The position numbers and the translations under genes are program-made. A stretch of DNA of 26,281 nt from a virus. Location: IMG/VR virus record IMGVR_UViG_3300044732_001748, positions 1 to 26,281 of that record; one strand, 5' to 3'. The notes under the pieces were generated by a model. That model was not told the origin of the DNA, did no database searches, and worked only from the letters and a program-made list of their open reading frames with translations. Below are positions 23,634 to 26,281 of the stretch, in pieces. How positions within the stretch are numbered: the first letter of the stretch is position 1; every line of letters starts with the position of its first letter.

Positions 23634-25061
23634 TTATTTTAATTTTCCCATTAAATCTTTCATTCTCAAGAATTGTGGATTTTCATAAGTTTTAGATTCA
23701 ATTAGATTCATTGCCGATCCACTTGATGGTGTCTTAACAACATTTCTTTCTAATGATTCTGTAATTGTGTTATCCGTAGTACTTGTACTTGAAAGTTCGT
23801 TTTTAATAGATTTGTAAAGATTTTTTGATTCTTTAAGAGTATCTACACTGTCAAATCTTCTTAAGATGTTAATCTTTTCTTGTTTTGTTGTTGAATGTTC
23901 AGTAAACAATCTCGTAGCGTATGCTAAATTTGAATTGAATGTTGCAACTTCGTTTAACTTTGTTCTGAAAAGATTAAGTGCCTTTCTATACTCTTCGTTT
24001 TTTTCTCTAAGTAAGTTTAACTCAACTTCTGTTGACTCAACACGTAAATGTCTTGGAGCTGCTTTAGGTTTATCTAAACCATTTCTACCCCATCTTTTTC
24101 CGTTACCTAATGTTCTTGAAGCCTCTTTTGTTTCAACTTTCTTAACCATTGGTTTTTTTGTTGATTTTTTCTCAACATCAGTGTTGTTAACTTCTTCTTT
24201 ATATTCAAATTTGGCTTTACCCATTCCAACTCCTCTGGTTCCTTGTTTCATTTTTGTTTTGAAACCTTCTCCTTGGTTTGGTTTTTTGTCGTATTTGAAT
24301 TTAGATGCGCTACCCATTCCAACTCCTTTGGATTTAAATTTAGAAGATTCCATTACGTATTCTTCGTCTTCTTCTGATTCTTCCATTTCAAAATAATCAT
24401 CAGACATTGGATCCATTTCATCTTCGTCTTCAAAATCCATATCATTACCCATATCGTCAAGTTCTAACTCATAGATAACTCCTTCAGATTCTTCATCTTC
24501 CATTTCATCTTCCTCTTCATACATTTCGGTTTCTTCCATTTCGTCTTCCTCATCGTACATTTCGTCCAATTCCATTTCGTCATCAGATTCTCCAAGTTGA
24601 ACCATGTATTCTACATCTTCATTATCGTCTGATAAATGTAACATTCCACCATCTTTTTTAACGATGATTCCATCTTCGTCTCCCATCGCTTTAAACACAC
24701 GAAGAATTTCTTCGTCTGAAGCTCCTGTTAAGTCGATAGTATCATCTTCAACATCCATATCCATGTCCATGTCCATTTCTTCGTCATCAAAATCCATATC
24801 AGTATCTACATCCATTTCTTCGTCATCAAAATCCATATCCATATCCATTTCCATTTCGTCGTTATCAGCGTCGGTATCAACCTCGGCATCTAAATCAATC
24901 TCATCCTCGTCTTCTTGTTCGTTCAGAGATTCTTTTACTAATTCTTTGATTTCTTGCTTCATTGTTGATGCAAGTATTCCTTGTGCGTTTTCCGCGATTA
25001 CATCCTCCAAATTCTTTAATTGGATAAATGTATCTTCTACTAATGATTCTTTTTTGTTCAT
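23634..25061 (-). CDS. 22: Prohead core scaffolding protein (gp22-like)
   Basis: The 475-residue protein has a short N-terminal helix region, then an extremely acidic stretch (about 50-235) of Asp, Glu and Met with tandem repeats such as DMDFDDEEMDVDT. A basic, Gly/Lys-rich middle (about 240-345) follows, with GVGMG twice. The C-terminal helical domain (about 345-475) has NEEYRKALNLFRTKLNEVAT, NLAYATRLFTEHSTTKQEKI and RRFDSVDTLKESKNLYKSIK, which matches T4-like prohead core proteins. It would form the inner core around which gp23 assembles and would then be degraded by gp21. Its place between gp21 and gp23 is the T4 order. T4 gp22 is shorter (269); the acidic repeats account for the growth. 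Confidence 0.9.
   Translation of the reverse strand: MNKKESLVEDTFIQLKNLEDVIAENAQGILASTMKQEIKELVKESLNEQEDEDEIDLDAEVDTDADNDEMEMDMDMDFDDEEMDVDTDMDFDDEEMDMDMDMDVEDDTIDLTGASDEEILRVFKAMGDEDGIIVKKDGGMLHLSDDNEDVEYMVQLGESDDEMELDEMYDEEDEMEETEMYEEEDEMEDEESEGVIYELELDDMGNDMDFEDEDEMDPMSDDYFEMEESEEDEEYVMESSKFKSKGVGMGSASKFKYDKKPNQGEGFKTKMKQGTRGVGMGKAKFEYKEEVNNTDVEKKSTKKPMVKKVETKEASRTLGNGKRWGRNGLDKPKAAPRHLRVESTEVELNLLREKNEEYRKALNLFRTKLNEVATFNSNLAYATRLFTEHSTTKQEKINILRRFDSVDTLKESKNLYKSIKNELSSTSTTDNTITESLERNVVKTPSSGSAMNLIESKTYENPQFLRMKDLMGKLK
24772..24839 (-). repeat. 39-bp tandem repeat in the acidic region of gp22
   Basis: A 29-base stretch at 24772-24800 recurs identically at 24811-24839, a period of 39 bases (13 codons), within a longer GAT/ATG-rich tract from about 24750 to 24870. 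It encodes DMDFDDEEMD-type units. Such near-identical DNA suggests recent slippage or recombination in the repeat. Confidence 0.85.
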
Positions 25062-25081
25062 TATTTTTTGAATAGTTTACA

Positions 25082-25090
25082 GATAAATAC
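25082..25090 (-). promoter_or_regulatory. Possible gp22 promoter, divergent element GTATTTATC
   Basis: Sense-strand GTATTTATC lies about 20 nt before the gp22 start at 25061, downstream of the terminator at 25157-25187. It differs from the ATATTTATA element at both ends. Because gp22 sits behind a terminator some promoter is expected in this 143-bp gap, and this is the best candidate. Confidence 0.35.
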
Positions 25091-25156
25091 TTGACAAATT
25101 CAAAAAAATCATTTTAATGGTGTTTTTAGATAAAAAAAATTAAATTTTGGGCATAA

Positions 25157-25187
25157 AAAAAAGGATGAACATTTGTCCATCCTTTTA
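25157..25187 (-). terminator. Intrinsic terminator after the small DUF4494-like gene
   Basis: AAAAGGATGAAC (25159-25170) and GTCCATCCTTTT (25175-25186) pair around an ATTT loop with one mismatch. On the minus strand it is followed by a T run. It lies 18 nt beyond the stop at 25205, so gp22 is probably transcribed from a start after it. Confidence 0.8.
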
Positions 25188-25204
25188 AATTAGGTTATTT
25201 ATGA

Positions 25205-25420
25205 TTAATCAATTACCTCATCAATTTTACTTTCTGTGATTGAAGTGATTCTCCAATCCATTGTATAATTCTCATATACTTTAGTAACTTTAGCTTCCAC
25301 ATCAGTTGGGGTATACCCCATAACTAATTTTTCTTCTCTTACTTTTTTAACTTTACCTGATTCAGTATCTAATAAATCAGATGTAATCTTTGCGACAAAA
25401 TATTTTTCTCCTTGTTCCAT
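25205..25420 (-). CDS. Small DUF4494-like protein
   Basis: The 71-residue protein (KYFVAKITSDLLDTESGKVK, then REEKLVMGYTPTDVEAKVTK, ITSITESKIDEVID) follows the pattern of the DUF4494 family: two strands with a G..KKV turn, a central YLV.a.s.tEAEak..k helix, then an I...k..Ei ending. DUF4494 is known to me mainly from Bacteroidota and their mobile elements; its function is unknown. The gene stands seven bases after gp21 and before gp22, an insertion relative to the T4 order, and ends at its own terminator. The family match is from memory of a short pattern, so it is moderate. Confidence 0.55.
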   Translation of the reverse strand: MEQGEKYFVAKITSDLLDTESGKVKKVREEKLVMGYTPTDVEAKVTKVYENYTMDWRITSITESKIDEVID

Positions 25421-25427
25421 AATTTTT

Positions 25428-26159
25428 TTATTTATCCAAATAATCGGATAAACGCTTCATTAAGTCAAGTGATTTGTTACCACTACCACCAATATTTCTT
25501 TCTACCGCAATTTTTTTATCTTCCTCAAGGTTTTCGTCAAATTTCATTCTGTCGTTTTTATCCATAAAAAGATACGCCCCAGGTGTGGATGGTGAAGAAA
25601 CCAAGTCAAAACAAATTAATTCAAAATCGTCTTGTACTTCGTTTTGTTCCCCAACTTTTTTAAGTGAACCAACCCCACGAGAAGAAATACCTAAAGTTAC
25701 TCCTTGTCTTAAATAGTTTGCCGCCAAATCACCTTTAGTGGAACATATACCACTTTCGTGAAAACCTGGACTTGTTAATAATTTTAACTTTCCTAATAAT
25801 ACTGGACCGTCCCACCATATTTCAGTAATCATATGTGAAACTCTATCTAAATCTATTAATGATGATTCGGGGTGATTAAGTTCTGATAACGCAGTTCCCT
25901 TCTCAATCATTTTTTTATAATTATCGGCTTCACGCTTTAATACTTTTTCAGGATATAATCTACCATTTCTATTTGGGGTATTGTATTTTTGTAATACCGC
26001 ATAGAACTCAAATGGTTTTGAGTGATCCAAAGAATTTTTGGATTCTTTAATTAATTCTGAATTATATTTATCTGAAGGATCAATATACCCGGCATCGTAT
26101 TCGATAAGAATCCCCCTCGTGTCTGTATCATTTGGACCTAATATTCTGTTTTGGCTCAT
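25428..26159 (-). CDS. 21: Prohead core protease (gp21-like)
   Basis: The 243-residue protein is a serine protease of the herpesvirus-assemblin/T4 gp21 type that matures the prohead. YAVLQKYNTPNRNGRLYP (53-70) is the family's N-terminal pattern. LSELNHPESSLIDLDRVSHM (91-110) holds the catalytic His96. GVTLGISSRGVGSL (153-166) holds the nucleophile, likely Ser160. LICFDLVSSPSTPGAYL (181-197) supplies the third residue, probably Asp185. The length is near T4 gp21 (212). Its targets here should include gp22, the gp23 leader after Glu60, and possibly other proteins with [I/L/V]-x-E|A sites. An ATATTTATA element stands 15 nt before the ATG and overlaps the stop of the upstream gene. Confidence 0.93.
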   Translation of the reverse strand: MSQNRILGPNDTDTRGILIEYDAGYIDPSDKYNSELIKESKNSLDHSKPFEFYAVLQKYNTPNRNGRLYPEKVLKREADNYKKMIEKGTALSELNHPESSLIDLDRVSHMITEIWWDGPVLLGKLKLLTSPGFHESGICSTKGDLAANYLRQGVTLGISSRGVGSLKKVGEQNEVQDDFELICFDLVSSPSTPGAYLFMDKNDRMKFDENLEEDKKIAVERNIGGSGNKSLDLMKRLSDYLDK

Positions 26160-26174
26160 ATTAAAAGTTTTCTA

Positions 26175-26183
26175 TATAAATAT
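26175..26183 (-). promoter_or_regulatory. Promoter-like ATATTTATA element before gp21
   Basis: Sense-strand ATATTTATA ends 15 nt before the ATG at 26159 and overlaps by one base the stop codon of the upstream gene. It may start the gp21 transcript. Confidence 0.5.
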
Positions 26184-26281
26184 TAAACTTTCTCTATTTT
26201 TACCTTTGGTTTTTTTATATTCCCATTTTTTGTCAAATAAAATTTAAAATATTCATTTTTATTTAATACATCGTCGTAAAT
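26183..26281 (-). CDS. C-terminal end of an unidentified gene
   Basis: From the right edge the minus strand is open for 32 codons and ends in TAA at 26185-26183. The peptide starts IYDDVLNKNEYFKFYLTKNG and ends KVKIEKV, a plausible basic C terminus. The gene begins outside the window. In T4 the genes before gp21 are 20 (portal), 67 and 68, so this may be one of them, but the visible residues cannot show it. Confidence 0.55.
   Translation of the reverse strand: MYDDVLNKNEYFKFYLTKNGNIKKPKVKIEKV

Noticed and set aside
24720-24870. CRISPR-like array in the repeated DNA of gp22
   Set aside because: The repeat is in frame, has a 39-bp period with no spacer diversity and encodes an acidic protein repeat.
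23866-25071. Long Ser-rich open frames on the plus strand opposite gp22 (23866-24396, 24604-25071)
   Set aside because: They are antisense shadows of the acidic, Ser/Asp/Met-rich gp22 codons (GAT and TCC/ATC complements) and have no sensible protein character.

Overview
The window looks like part of the genome of a large, low-GC, T4-like myovirus that infects a Bacteroidota host, most likely a flavobacterium. The T4-type evidence is a recognisable capsid cassette on the minus strand (prohead protease gp21, scaffold gp22, major capsid protein gp23), a gp55-like late sigma factor, a PhoH-like ATPase and a gp5-like baseplate hub protein. The host evidence is two encoded secreted proteins ending in type IX secretion (Por) sorting domains, a system confined to Bacteroidota, together with the absence of Shine-Dalgarno sequences and A/T-rich start contexts.

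Layout. Positions 1-5866 hold a plus-strand sugar/glycan cluster: the end of one glycosyltransferase, two SAM methyltransferases, a two-domain glycosyltransferase, a compact DegT-type aminotransferase, a BKACE (DUF849) enzyme, a NeuD/PglD-type acyltransferase and a small glycosyltransferase. Positions 5871-9365 hold a divergent PhoH, a degenerate HAD-like protein, an unknown gene and two more glycosyltransferases. Positions 9365-16769 continue with the late sigma factor and then virion genes: an unknown gene, a large structural protein, a small helical protein, a gp5-like hub, a structural protein, a Cys-rich repeat protein and a basic-tailed protein that may be packaged in the head. This stretch ends at a strong terminator. 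Positions 16818-18938 are a small accessory block: an HNH endonuclease, an unknown gene, a convergent minus-strand protein with an internal duplication, and a short unknown gene. Positions 18941-26281 are all minus strand; in transcription order they hold the tail of an unknown gene, gp21, a DUF4494-like gene, gp22, gp23 and the two type IX cargo-like proteins, with three intrinsic terminators between them.

How it may fit together. The gp55-like sigma would drive late transcription, and a sense-oriented ATATTTATA element 12-15 nt before several virion genes is a candidate target. gp21 would process gp23 after Glu60. The same kind of site near the N terminus of at least one other protein suggests additional head-packaged substrates. 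The glycan genes probably decorate the virion or the host surface with a modified, possibly unusual N-acylated, amino sugar. The two secreted proteins would be exported by the host type IX system and shown on, or released from, the infected cell. I regard this phage use of type IX secretion, and the aminotransferase-BKACE-acyltransferase trio, as the most interesting content here.
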